Shown here piece by piece: positions 13,801 to 26,138 of a stretch of DNA of 64,000 nt. This stretch comes from Acanthochlamys bracteata (Eukaryota; Streptophyta; Magnoliopsida; Pandanales; Velloziaceae): contig CM034130.1 of the NCBI GenBank assembly GCA_019914995.1, positions 3,472,001 through 3,536,000 on the forward strand, read 5' to 3'. A program made the position numbers and the translations under genes. Positions within the stretch are counted from its first letter, which is position 1. Every line of letters starts with the position of its first letter. The notes beneath the pieces were generated by a model. It ran no database searches and was not told the origin of the DNA. It was given only the letters and a program-made list of their open reading frames with translations.

Positions 13801-14699
13801 GCATATAAGAATTATACTAAAGATGGTAATTTTATAAAGTAATCATACATAAAAAATATATTTATAAGAAAATCATGATCGAGAAGTATATGTAACCAGC
13901 TATATAAAAATATATTGAGAAGATCAATATTTTAAAAATACAGAGATCTAGAATTTAGAATAGAATTTTTCATTAGCGGCGAATATTATGACAAATTTGG
14001 CAGTGTGTTCACAGTTCACCTAACTATTTATTCAATTTTTTATTTTCTTTTTTATTATTTTAATAATATTTTATAAAATTTATTTTTAAATTTTGAGTAA
14101 TAAAAATATTATATATCATAATATTTAGAATTTTAAAAATATTTTCAAAATTGGCCGGTGTTTTAAAAAAAGTATTTCATAAATGTTTTAAATGTTTCTT
14201 TACTCTCCTGACCCAAATAAGGCCTGCGTTTGTTTCTGATGGGCCGTCCTGGACCGAAAATCGTATATCAAACGGTTTTAGGTCATCAGCATAGACTATA
14301 GAGTCGTTACTTTAATCATTTTTAAAATTACGTAACGCATACTAACTATAAGTGGCGTTTGTCTTTAAAATAAAGTTTTTTTAAATAAAAGGTATTTTAA
14401 TTTTAAAATAAATATTTTTTATCTAAAAAATATATAATTTAAAATAAAAATTTGAATTGTTTATAATTTTAAATAATTTTTTAACAATAATAAAATATAT
14501 TTACAAATATAAATAATTATAAAATTATTTTTAAAATAAGCAATGCCAAACGCTTCGCTTTTCGTCTTTCGTCTCCATGACCTAACTGGTTCTTCTTACT
14601 TGCTTGTTAACTCTTTCAAATTCAACCAAATTTCTCGGAAAAATAATTGTTTTTCTTTCATTTCGAAGATTGAAAATTGAACCAAACGGAGAACAACAG

Positions 14700-17600
14700 A
14701 TGGGAGTTGGTGGCCATTTCTGGGAAGCATTGAAGCCCTACGTTCGATTCGAAGGTCCAGATTATCTACGTGGTAAACGAGTAGCGGTGGATCTCTCCTT
14801 CTGGCTCGTTCAGCACGATGCCGCCCTCCGTTCACGTTTACCGCGAGCTCGATCGCCTCATCTCCGCATTACCTTCTTTCGAACTATCAATCTCTTCGCG
14901 AAGGTAATTGAACTCCGAATCATTTCTCTGGGATCAGTGGATACGAGAGTGATTGCTTACTAAATTTTCTGATATTTTATGGTTTGGGATTGATTTGGTA
15001 GATGGGAGCGTACCCAGTGTTTGTGGTGGACGGGGAACCCTCGCCGTTGAAGAACAGGGCAAGGGCAGAGAGGTTTTTCAGGTATTCAGGAATCGATCCT
15101 GCTGAGGTTGTTGCGGAAGATGTGCCGAATGGTGAAGTGAAGCAGAGGAATGGATATTTCAGCAAGTGCGTTCGTGAGTGTGTGGTGAGTTTGAAATAAT
15201 TAGGACCATTGTCTACTATTTTCCATTTGGCTAATTAGTACACGAAAATGTGTTTTTTATTTACCTATTACTATTTGCTGGCGTTGTTATCCATTAGAGA
15301 AATTGTGCATTTAGGTCAATTTAGTTCTGGAAGCTAATTGCTGGAGATTACTATGTTTAATATTATTAGAGATGGATTTGTTGGTTTTTCGTGATTTGTG
15401 ACCCCTTGCATGTATTCTGTTTTCCAAAATGTGTCTTGGCTGTTGGTTTAGGTAAGTTGTTTTGTGGTTTCCAAGTTATTGTGACTGCAGTCTTTTGTGT
15501 ACAGCATTTTTGCAGATAGTGGTAACATATGGTTCATAGTCGATGCCTCTGTGCTGAACTTTCTTGAGTGTGTTGTGTGTGCATTATAATTTTTTTGTTG
15601 CTCAGGCCGTAGTATATGTTTTTACATTTTTCAGTAAATTTGTGTGTAGGGCCTGTTTTAATCAAAGTGAATTTATCTTAACACCATCATGAGTTGAGGA
15701 TATTCTAAATATATTGAGCCTTGGAGTTGCTAAGTAATAATTCCGTGATTGCTGACTAGGAATAAAGGCTCATATATATTCTGTTACTTTAGGATTAACC
15801 AAATGCTCGAATAAAGTCTTAAACAGAATGAGTTAAATATAGACAGATTGCAAGACTGCGATTATCGGCTTTTATACTGATGGCCGGCACATCCTTTGTA
15901 GTAGTTGTATAGACATTTGTCATAGAAAGAGGTGCATAGCATCATTTTGTAAGATGGTTCAAAATTTGTGCAAACTGTGGATATATTTCAATGGACTAGG
16001 TCTTTCAAAAATCAGAAGCTTGATTTTAGGAGGTGGGTTGCTGTTGGCTCATTTCACTTCTTTTTGTGCTTGAAGCTCCAGAAAGGATAACGAAATTGGC
16101 TAGAAATATGTCCCTTAAAAAGGTTGTGGATATTTGTCTTCAGGGCCAACTGTTATACGCAATTTAGACCAAATTCAAATGAACACAGAATTTTGAATCT
16201 AGCCACTGGTATGTTTAATCTATTCATCGTCACAAGTCTTCTTAGGGAAGTGATGTAGTAAACACTACTTCCTTTTGAGGTTTTCTTTAGCTTTCAATAG
16301 AATAGTCTGGCAGAATGCTGTTATCATCCTTTCTGAAGTAGGATGTGGGATTGGTGTTAGTTGTAATTATACCCTTTTATATCCTCTTGCAGTTATGGAA
16401 AATGTGAAAGATGTGTCAGTTTTTCCATTGTGTACACAGCACTTGAGCAAAATATTAGGATAGATCAAATGGTTAATGAAATAACCCAAAGCAGATACCT
16501 TAGTTATTTAACTGTTGAATTTTTTAAGCAAGTGGCATCTTGAGATAGCAGAGAGGCTAAAAACAAGTGCAAAGATATTTGTATTTTGGTTCTTCTATGT
16601 GACAGGTAGCAAGAATTAGCGTCTGTATGATCACATTTTATGGATCAAATTGAATTGTGATGCCTGAGAGAGGAAGGGTAGTCCGACGTTAGTTGAACTA
16701 TATCTGATCAAATATGTAATCACTCTATTCTTATAGATTGGTATATGAATAAAAGACATGTTAGAGCATGTGTTCGCTGGCGTCATGCTTAACAAGTTTT
16801 TGATGTTGATATTGTTTGCATGCTTGTGTGGAGTTCCATTATTCACTATATGTTTTGCTTTCTTTGTTGATTGTGGTCTGGAGATGACTATTGTAAAAAC
16901 ATCCAGCGTAGATTTAGTTACTTAAATTGTGTATACAGGGAACTGGTCCCATTAGTATTTTATTGTTTCTTTTATTGCTTCTTCTACATTATTTATATAG
17001 TTCCCTTGCAGGAATTGCTTGAACTTCTTGGGATGCCTGTTGTATATGCACGTAGTGAGGCTGAAGGCCTCTGTGCTCAGTTAAACAGGGAGGGATATGT
17101 TGATGCATGCATTACTGCTGATAGTGACGCCTTTCTTTTTGGGGCCAAATGTGTGATAAAATCTCTCCGATCAAACTCCAAAGTAATTATCCACCTCTTC
17201 TCCTCCTACTTAACAAGTTACATGTTTCCTTTAGATGCTTGTATTAAAATTTAGAGTTAATGACATGTGAATCTCGGAGGATTTTTTTTAATTTGATTAG
17301 GCCACCATATCATTATCCAACTGGGTTGATCTCAGATTAGCATTTACTGTGGTAATAAAGAACTCATGGAAGTACATTTCTATGGACAGTAATGGAAGCT
17401 ATTTTGAACCACATGGACTATAAAATATTAAAGTTCTTGCAAACGCTTTTACCATCACCAGCTACTTGTTGAACTAAATTAGCAAGTTACTACAGCTAGC
17501 TATGGTCACTTTTGGGCAGAACTTACAGTTGACTGTTTTACATGTAAGTTTTATGAGTGTAAAGTTCAAAAATTCTATCTTCTTTTAAATGATTTATAAT

Positions 17601-20588
17601 GTTCTGATTATTGAGTTCTATCTTTTCCAAATTCTATATTAGTGTGATACTGGAACATTTTTTTGTCAATTTGGTGCAAAAGCATGACAACAATCTCTTT
17701 TGCAGGAACCCTATGAGTGCTACAATCTTTCAGATATTGAAGCTGGTCTTGGATTGAAACGTAAACAAATGATAGGTGTAGCCCTACTTGTTGGCAATGA
17801 TTTTGACTTGAATGGGATTGCTGGATTTGGAGCTGACACAGCTATCCGGTTTGTGAAGTTATTCGGCGAGGAAGAGGTTCTCGAAAGGTTTTGTAGTTCT
17901 CAGGCTAGTTTGAGTGGCATAGTTACTTTACGTTGTCTTATGATTGTATTTGACTAAAGGAAAAGATTTTCTAAGCTATGCAGATTACGTGACATTGGCA
18001 AAGGCTTATTCCCTGTTGAGAACGGGGTTGAGCCCATTGTTGATTTTGATATGGTTGTGTCAAGCGAGGGTCTGACCAAAGTAAGATCTCCACATTGCTC
18101 GTGTTGCGGCCATCCTGGAAGCAAGACCGTTCATGCGAAGTCAGCATGTGAAATCTGCTTGACAAGTGGATTGGAAAATTGCATAGAGAAGCCCAAGGGT
18201 TTCAGATGTGATTGTTTGTCCTGTGACCAGGTACAATTCATGCTTCTAGATCTTTGTTCCTGCAAAATTGGTTTTCCGTATATAGCTGATAAATCACGGC
18301 ATTCTTATTCTAATTATCTTTCTCTTTGCAGGATCACAAATCTAAGGAACATAAGAAGAAGACAAAATGGCAAATGAGACTGTGTAAGAAGATTGGTGAT
18401 GGAAAGGATTTCCCAAATAATGACATAGTTCAGATGTACTTAACTAAGAACCATGGATTCTATGATGGTAAGCTCAATGTTAAGCATGCGAAACTCTGCT
18501 TGGTTAGTCTTTTATAAGCATCTCTCCAGCATTACGAAGTGTAGAAAGATGTTTTGGCATTTTATAGTCAGCCAACCAACATTAGGCATTTCATGCCAAT
18601 GCTATTGCAATGCTGATCCCAAATCTGATTGAATGATTTAAAATTTGTCACTGGAAAATGGTTTGCTTCAGTTTTGTGCACATAAAAAAATGGTCATAGT
18701 GAATGCACTTGGCTTATTTTTGTTTCTGAGATAAGATCTTATGGAAATAAGTTTCAGAAGCAATATACATCACCATGAGTCTAGCCAGTCAAAGGTTTTA
18801 AAATTTTGTTGGGTGCATGAATCTGACTCCCTAAACGTACGCACATTAGATGCCCATGCTTGCATTCTTTGGCTAGATGGCGTGTATTTCTTTTTGCATC
18901 TTGTGATAGTGCCTGCTGTTTAATTGAAGATGCTGCTGATTGCCACAAGTTATAGTTGCTGGGTAATTGTGTTGGATGTATACAATCTACTTGGTATATG
19001 TTCTTCACTAAATAGTTTGAGAGTTCAATAACCTTAAGAAAACCACGTGAACTAGTCAGAGTACCCTGACTGGGTTGTGAAGCCATCCAGTTACAATTGA
19101 TGTTATATTTTCTTCAGACTTTAATTTTGATTTTCATTAATAAATGCATTCTCTTGTATAGATGAAGTTTACCTGCTTCTGTTATTTTCCCTTTGTTATC
19201 CATGCTATCATCCAAAATCTGCTAGGATTCTGTTAGAACTACACTGATGGGTTTATGATACCCTTATATATTGCAGTCTGTTTTGCATTGCTTATATCTC
19301 TAAAAATATTCTTGCATGCTTGTTTTTATGTCTTTGCAGATAAAGATGGCCCTGTCCTTACATGGAAGAACCCTAAAGTTGATGGGATATGTGACTTTTT
19401 ATCTTATCACCAACATTGGGAGCCTTCTTGTATAAGGCAAAGACTACTCCCTATGTTGTCAACAGTCTTTTTGAGAGAGAAGGTATCAAATTCCAGTAAA
19501 GGCTTTTTGCTGTGTGACCAGTATGACTTTCATTCCATTTCACGTGTGAAAATAAGATATGGTCACCCCTACTATCTGGTCAAGTGGAAGAGAACTAGTC
19601 CTGTTACCGTTGTTCATACACATGAGGTTACAGATGGTACTAGTCAAGTGCTGGCACTTGAGGAAGCCGAGTCAATTGAACCAACTGTATCTGATGATAT
19701 GTTAGATGAGCTTGATGCTCCTTCTATTCTTCTTGATGATGGATGCTGGTTTCTATTAACCGATGAAAATATGGAGCTTGTGCAAGCTGCGTTTCCCCAA
19801 GAAGTAGATAAGTTTTTAGAAGAGAAGGTAAGTTGTAGTTTTGTTTTTAAGTTATTATGCATCCCTTTTGTGTATCAAGCTGGATTTGAAGAGTCAGCTT
19901 TGCAATTTACATGCACATTGGTTATTATTCATGATTTTGCACTAATATTTTTGCCAAAGGTAAGCTTCTTTTGGTGCATGGTTTATTATTCACGCGTGTT
20001 AATGTCTCTATGGTGTTTATCACATTTACCTTGTATGGATTGCTTATGGCATAGCAGGAAAACTAAAGGTGGTGGTTTGCTGAAGATTGTGTAGTTTAGG
20101 GAAATCAACTTTTTGTCAACTGCTTCTTTGAAATAAACTATCAAGTGTTATCTTTGAACAAATTGACCTCGTTAGGAGCATATTCTTAACGTTCCTTTGA
20201 AATATCGTGCTTGTCCTGTTATGCGCATTCATGTGGTTATCCTGTAATAAGGCATGCTAGCTATTGAGTCTACTGGCTTTTTCTTCAAGAGCATATTAAA
20301 CTTGTAATGTATTTGCATTTTCACATTGCCTTTTTTTAACTAATTTTGTTGTAATATGTTTTTCCTCAGAGATTGAAGGAATCTTTGTCGAAAGAAAGAA
20401 AGTCTAGATCCGGAAAGAAAGCTAAAGGCTCTGATTCTCCAAGTTCTACTTGCTCACAGCTAAGCATCACTGAGTTCTACCGTTCAAGAAAAGTTACTGT
20501 GGAAGTGAGCCGTAAAGACAACGCTCAAAATAACTCAACAGATAAGAACTTCCCCAAGTCGGTGAGGAGGCGGCTTCTCTTTGATTAG
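14700..20588 (+). CDS. SEND1: SEND1/GEN-like single-strand DNA endonuclease (Holliday junction resolvase)
   Basis: XPG/Rad2-class structure-specific nuclease of the GEN1/Yen1 branch, acting in the nucleus on Holliday junctions and flaps. Eight GT-AG exons: 14700-14903, 15002-15184, 17012-17182, 17706-17887, 17984-18230, 18332-18467, 19340-19827, 20370-20588, joining in phase to 609 residues (Arabidopsis SEND1 is about 600). The start MGVGGHFW is the conserved GEN N terminus; an upstream in-frame ATG at 14604 is less likely. XPG-N: D31 in AVDLSFW and D78 in VVDGEPSPLK. XPG-I: E145 and E147 in SEAEGL, D166 and D168 in TADSDAF. Helix-hairpin-helix: D218 in VGNDFDLNGIAGFG. All expected catalytic acids are present. 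A Cys-rich segment (about 275-330) precedes a lysine-rich stretch. A chromodomain-like segment lies near 443-460 (RVKIRYGHPYYLVKWKR). The tail is basic and Ser-rich (SVRRRLLFD). Looks intact. Confidence 0.95.
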
Positions 20589-21221
20589 TTCTCAGTCAGG
20601 TTTCCAACTTCTTTTGTTGTAAATTGTTCTAAAAAGGTGCATATATTCTGTAAATTTCAGCGTTGAATTTAATCTGTAAATAGTATCTCTTTTGTTTTTT
20701 CTTGTAAGTGAGCAGCAATTTAGTAGATATCTAGGAAATTGCTGTCCTTTCCTTTGGATGGTTCATGCAACTTTTCATCTAGAATCATTTTATCTACAAA
20801 TTTTTCTCTTCCCTGGAAACAAAAGTTGACTGTAGCACAAGTATCCACTTGCTACTGTAGAAAGTACCTGGTCCTGCTCATCTAGAAACAGAATGATCTT
20901 TTGCTGTGGTACAGGTATCTAAGTCAAGACTTGACTAGACTTCCAACAGAATTATTTTTCTATGATGCTTTCAATCTACTGGACATATTTTGAATCGGTT
21001 AAAGAGGAACGCTATAAGAAAGAAACTAAGGTAGTACGGTATTGGTAAAGTTGTATATTTAAATTTTCCTGTGATTTCCAAAAACAACATCACATACTAA
21101 AAAATTAATAATAGAATGAATCATCCCTTAATCTTCCAGATCAAAAAGAAAAATTAAAAGTCAAAAGAATATGCTAGTACTTCTAACGACTCCTAAAATC
21201 ATAAAAGTATCCCGGTCAGCT
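20589..21221. other. Convergent 3' UTR region between SEND1 and the first CBF gene
   Basis: Holds the 3' UTR of SEND1 on the plus strand, with a T-rich run near 20690-20705, and the 3' UTR of the minus-strand CBF gene. No open frame of interest. Confidence 0.6.
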
Positions 21222-21890
21222 TCAAAAACTCCAGAGTGACCCATCAGCGCCGCCGTCCAGCTCATCCCAACCGAATCCATTCACCTGCTCCGACGGGGGC
21301 GGGTCGACTAACATTCCCTCTGCTAAGTGATAGTACCCTTGCAATCCCCAATTCACATCAGTATCGTACTCCGCATCAAACGCGCTGCTGCTCGCCGTCT
21401 CCGTTGTATCACCGGCTTTAGTAGCCGCGCAGCCTTCTCTCTGTTCTCGAGCAGGGTTAGTATCAGAATTGGACTCTTCAGAAGGCTTGAATTGCTCCGC
21501 AGCTAAAGCAGCAGCACTACGAATATCTTCATGACTACTAGAACTCGCCACAGGCAATCTCCAAGCAGAGTCAGCAAAGTTCAAGCAAGCATTCCTCCCA
21601 CGTAAAGCGATCGCAGCGACATCGTGAGCACGAGCAGCCATCTCTGCAGTAGCAAAAGTTCCAACCCAAATTCTCGACTTGTTATTATTCGGGTCTCTTA
21701 GTTCGCAAACCCATCTCCCTGCTCTGCCTCTCCGACGAACCCCTTTGAAAACAGGGTGTCTTGTTTCTTGAAACTTTGTTCTTCCGGCTCGACGCTTCGG
21801 CGGTGCCGATGAAACTGTCATGTATACTGGTGATTCTCCTGAGTCGCTACCGCTGCTGAATGTCTCCATTGAATTCGTTTCAGCTGCCAT
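21222..21890 (-). CDS. CBF/DREB1-like AP2/ERF transcription factor (copy 1)
   Basis: Intronless gene for a nuclear activator that binds DRE/CRT (CCGAC) elements in cold or osmotic stress genes. 222 residues. The AP2 domain spans about 48-105 ([10 protein letters not shown] to [11 protein letters not shown]). CBF signatures flank it: [17 protein letters not shown] upstream and FADSAWR downstream. The C terminus is acidic and ends LWSF, like the LWSY end of CBFs. The domain has the DREB-type Val (WVCELRDP), but Asp stands where most DREBs have Glu at AP2 position 19. The start could be residue 1 (MAAETNS) or Met8 (METFSS), which lines up with the start of copy 2. A near-identical paralogue lies 5.5 kb away on the same strand. 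A TATA-like box sits about 170 bp upstream. Stress-inducible expression is expected from the family, not shown here. Confidence 0.93.
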   Translation of the reverse strand: MAAETNSMETFSSGSDSGESPVYMTVSSAPPKRRAGRTKFQETRHPVFKGVRRRGRAGRWVCELRDPNNNKSRIWVGTFATAEMAARAHDVAAIALRGRNACLNFADSAWRLPVASSSSHEDIRSAAALAAEQFKPSEESNSDTNPAREQREGCAATKAGDTTETASSSAFDAEYDTDVNWGLQGYYHLAEGMLVDPPPSEQVNGFGWDELDGGADGSLWSF

Positions 21891-22055
21891 GCAAGTAATT
21901 TAACTGATTCTTCTTGTTATGATGTATTTCTTCTTCAGCTGGTTTCTTGTTTTAATTCTTTGATTGATCGATGAGCGATTTAAGAAAAGAGAGTGTGGAA
22001 TGAAAGTTCTTTTTGGTTTTTCGAAATTGAGAAGAGACGGCGGTTGGAGAGAGTG

Positions 22056-22064
22056 ATATATAAA
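22056..22064 (-). promoter_or_regulatory. Probable TATA box of CBF copy 1
   Basis: The minus strand reads TTTATATATC about 170 bp upstream of the ATG at 21890, the only TATA-like motif in the close upstream region. The intervening sequence would be a T/C-rich leader. Confidence 0.5.
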
Positions 22065-22323
22065 GGTGTTGAACGAAGCAACAGAAAACCCCCTCGCGAG
22101 CGACACGGGTTGAACGAAGTAAGAAGACAAGACGTGGCCAATTTAGTGTTTTGTTCAGAGCCCGGTTTCCACTCAGGTTCGTGAATCGTGAGGCGGTTTC
22201 GGGTTTACGAATCTTAGTTATTAAGAAAACGGGTCGGATCTAATATCTTTTTTCTTTACTTAATTTGCTGATGTAATGGCTGTCGTAGTACAGCTTAACG
22301 CAAGCATTTCGCTTTCAATTTTA

Positions 22324-22584
22324 GGAGCTGTGTGGGATTGCTTACCAAAAATTATTTTTCAACTTTTTTCTATTTCATATTTTTTAATATATATTTTATA
22401 AATATATAAAAAATTTATTTAAAATTTTAGAAAGTGTAGAAAAATTCTACGTAATGAGATTTTTTTATTGTATATTTTTATTATTTTTTTAGAAGTAAAA
22501 AAAATAAAACTCATTTTTAAAAAAGAACAAAAATATTCTTTATTTCACAAACGCTCTATTTTATAAGCAATTTCAAACGCTCCT
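22324..22584. mobile_element. Tourist/Harbinger-like MITE, TTA target duplication
   Basis: About 261 bp flanked by TTA (22321-22323 and 22585-22587). The left end ggagctgtgtgg and right end ...caaacgctcct form an imperfect inverted repeat around AGGAGCGTTTG. The interior has the family core of A/T runs and the motif attctattttataagca near the right end. It lies in the upstream region of CBF copy 1, about 430 bp from its start codon, so it could affect that promoter. Confidence 0.65.
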
Positions 22585-23745
22585 TTAGTAGCCATAATAG
22601 TTGATTACTTCTCTTTTGCTAATATTTCAAATTAGTTTATTAGTAGGATATTTTTAACATGTACCTAATAGAGTAGAGTAGTTTTAATAACAGCTGTATA
22701 TGACTCATTTGGAAGAACATCAAATTCGTTTGAACTCACGTTTTCCATTTTAAATATGTCCTATCTCCTTATTATCGAGTCTTACGGAATATTTTAGTGT
22801 GAGATTATTTTGGTGACATAAGTTTAAATAAGTTCTAAATGATATAAAAAAAACATTTAAGTGTGCAATTTATATATCAAATAATATATCCTAACACACT
22901 TATGAACATTAACTCATTATTTTAATTATTTTGTTTTCCAGATCCTCTAAACGGGCTATTAGTATCATTTGTGATAAATAAATAAATCCAAAATGTTATG
23001 ATATTATTTTAATATAGACACAATGAGCCTTACAATTTACTTTCAATAGTTGGATTGTGAGAATAAACAATCTCTTTGATAATTTATGGAGCTCTTGGAA
23101 TTCCTTGATATAAAAAAAAAAATTATGAAAAGATTTCGTTAAAATTGTTTGAAAATAATTTTATTTTTTATATATAAAGTTTTATAATATATTTATATTT
23201 TAAAATTTATAATACTATAAAAATAATTAGAAAAACAGTCAAGAACATAGCGTCATAACATCCTTAAAAAATAAATTTATATATTAATATAAGTTTTAAA
23301 TTAAAAAAATTAATAGAGAAAATTTTATGTTATTAAAAATAAATTGAAAAAAAAAAAATTTTAGATGTCTGCGCTCTAAGAACGGTTAGTTGTACTTGAT
23401 AGTTTGCATGTGAAGACAAAGATCAACTTTTTCGCACGTACGTCAACCGCAAACCTTTAATTTGACTGTTGAAAAAATAATAATAATAATAATCAAAGTA
23501 CGCGTATGACAGTTAGGATACGGCCGTGCGTTAATTGTTGCGAAAATGGTTCTTTGGTCGGTGGTCGTATCTATGGGATAACCAGAATTTGGAGCAACTG
23601 AAATTTCTAACTTTTTAGCTCACGTGTGAATTTTCTTATATGCTGACTTATTGTTACGTAAAGCATACAGTTATATTCTTCTGTCTTTACAAATCTATGT
23701 GATTGATTATTATTTTGCTCCACCATTATTTCATTTATTGCGTAA

Positions 23746-23992
23746 GAAAGCGTTTAGAATTACGTTTTTTAAACACTTTTTTTCAATTTTTTTATTTTTA
23801 TATTTTTTAATTTATATTTTATAAATATTTAAAAATTTAGAAATTATAAAAAAATTTATGTAGTAAAATTATTTTATTATATATTTTTATTATTTTTTTA
23901 ACATAAAAAATAAAATTTATTTTTTTAAAATAAACAAAAATATTTTTTATTTTAAAAAAATTCTATTTTATAAATAATTTCAAACGTCCACG
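23746..23992. mobile_element. Tourist-like MITE copy
   Basis: Family core is clear, including ttctattttataaataattt near the right end and an inverted gaaagcgttta / caaacgtcc pair at the ends. Flanks are TAA on the left and TTA-like on the right, so the exact duplication is uncertain. Confidence 0.55.
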
Positions 23993-25938
23993 TTTATTAT
24001 ATGATAGGCATAGTAATAAAATTACTACAAATTTAATGCAAGCGTTTATTTTGATTTAACATATGATGCAGAGTAGATTTCCTCCTTGTTTTTCTACTTG
24101 TTTTTAGTGAGAATCTTTTCTCTTGTCAAAGAAGATGCACTATTTCGGGCCAAAACAAAAGTACGTTATAAATTCAAGAAGACAACTTAAAAGAAGGCAC
24201 CAATGTCAAAATAGCAAGCTTGATAATTTGCTGAAATTTCAAATTTTAACTTTTCATCCAAAGCAAAGATAGCAATATATGACTCAATTTAAAATTTTAA
24301 TTTGAAATTGATCCATTCAATTAGAATTAGGATTAAAAATTTTAATCCGTATAATTATATAACTTAGAGTAGCATTGAACGAATTTTATTCGACTATTAA
24401 ATAGATCGATTCGAATCGATTTGAAATTAACTTATTATAAAAATTATTATATCTTAAAAAAATAATTTTTTAATTTTTTTATTATATAATAAATTTTTAT
24501 AAAAAAATTAATTAATAATAATAATTTATAAATTATAAAATTATATTTATAACTAATTATTTATTTTTATATTTTAATAAATTAATATAATATAAAAATT
24601 ATAATATTATCGAAATCAACGACATCTAGTCAATTCGTCTTTCAATCTTTTGTAAAGGATGAAACAGCAGAGATGTCCTTTGCTATTTGCGGAAGGATAT
24701 ATCCTGTACGAAAGCACCCGCTACTTTATATCTATGTGACATCAGAGGGTTTTTTATTTAAGAGTGAGTCTAGAAAAAAAAATTTGCGCGTTATTTTCTT
24801 TTGGTTTTCTCTGATGATGTTATGGCTCACGTCTTACATTGTCGCTTTCATTTAGCTGGTGGTCATAGTTTTCAAATTCTATTGCTTAAGTTTTAACTAC
24901 TATTTAAATTAAAAAGATTTAAGCATGTGTTCGATTGATGAATTCTCACACTGCCGTTTTAACTAACAAAAGAATTTGTGTTGACTTAGAAGAAACAGCT
25001 GGGAGTAGAACATTTTTAGACTCGTGTTTACCATTATAATCTAGTTTTCAGATGGCTTTTGACCGTAGAAAATTTGTCAGCGTCTTCACTACTCATGATT
25101 ATTTAACTTGCTTGAATCAAAAATCAATTTTGATTTAGATTAGCCAGGAATTAATTAGATTTGAATAAAATTGAAGTTCAATTCCAATTTTAATACAAAA
25201 AGGACATATGAAAGTGCTTACTTTTTTTGAAATTAAGAGAGCTTTGAAAATGTTTTGAAAAATAAATCTAATTTTTTGAATAAAAAATTAACAAAAATTA
25301 TATATATATATATGAAAAGAATATGAGTACTTTTTTTTTTAGGAGCATTTTCTTTCTGATTTATGGCCGAAATTCAAATTCAATCTCTACCGTTCGATAT
25401 AAAAATTTATGAGTTAAAAATATGTATTTTTAAAATAAAATTTATTTTTTAAATATTTATAAAAATGAGTTATTGGTAAGTAAATTATTATAATTAGTGC
25501 TTTTAAATATCTTTTATTTTTTTTTAAATGATCAAAATTTAATTTTTTATTTTGTTAGTATGTCGTGAAATAAGTTAGGCAGAATATTTTAGAAACGTAA
25601 CTTATAGAATTGAAAAAGATACACTCATAACGCCAAATGTTTACTACTATAATTTTTTCCTATACAGTCACTGTCCAAGTTGTATTTTGTGATTACCGGA
25701 TGATTTTGAAAAAAAAAATTTAGACGAACAATATTTTAGATTACGTTTTACTGTTGTGATTTCAAACAAAATAATAATAATATAATATAAAACTTTTTTA
25801 TATTTTAAAATTTTATTTCATTAAATTTATTTGAATATATAATTAAAAAATTAAAAAGCATTGCCAAATATCATCTAATATTTTTGTTTTAGCTACGAAA
25901 GAAAGTGAAATCAGTGATTGAAAGACGGTTGTATTTTT

Positions 25939-26138
25939 TGAGGGTGTTTAGGAAAGCATTTTTTAAAAATTTCAGTTTATTATTTTTTTATTTTTTAATA
26001 TATTTTTTAGATATTTTAGATAATTTATTTAAAATTTTAAAAAATATAAAAAATTTTACGTAATACAATTTTTTATTATTTATTTTTTTTATTTTTAAAA
26101 GTAAATAAACTTATTTTTAAAAGTGTTTCAAATGCTCG
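25939..26138. mobile_element. Tourist-like MITE copy
   Basis: Left end gagggtgtttagg and right end caaatgctcg are imperfect inverted repeats around an AT-only core of the same family. Boundaries are approximate; TAA follows the right end. Confidence 0.5.

Larger units (their letters stand above)
7394..14699. other. 7.3 kb AT-rich intergenic region packed with MITE remnants
   Basis: Contains the divergent promoters of the transporter (left, minus) and SEND1 (right, plus). A TATA-like run lies on the minus strand near 7494-7502. The rest is 75-90% AT by eye and is built from repeated short AT-rich modules of the same family as the MITEs annotated separately; less certain copies lie near 8290-8510, 9150-9310, 11060-11330, 11745-11990, 12005-12180 and 14350-14550. 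A GC-richer patch at 12770-13130 contains a near-palindrome around cccacgggttgacatg and may be a decayed transposon end. I found no coding exon. Confidence 0.6.

Noticed and set aside
14604-14699. Longer N terminus for SEND1
   Set aside because: The added residues are not conserved, while MGVGGHFW is the family start.
19828-20094. Read-through extension of SEND1 exon 7
   Set aside because: A GTAAGT donor follows LEEK, and the next exon at 20370 continues in phase with the conserved basic tail; the extension is intron.
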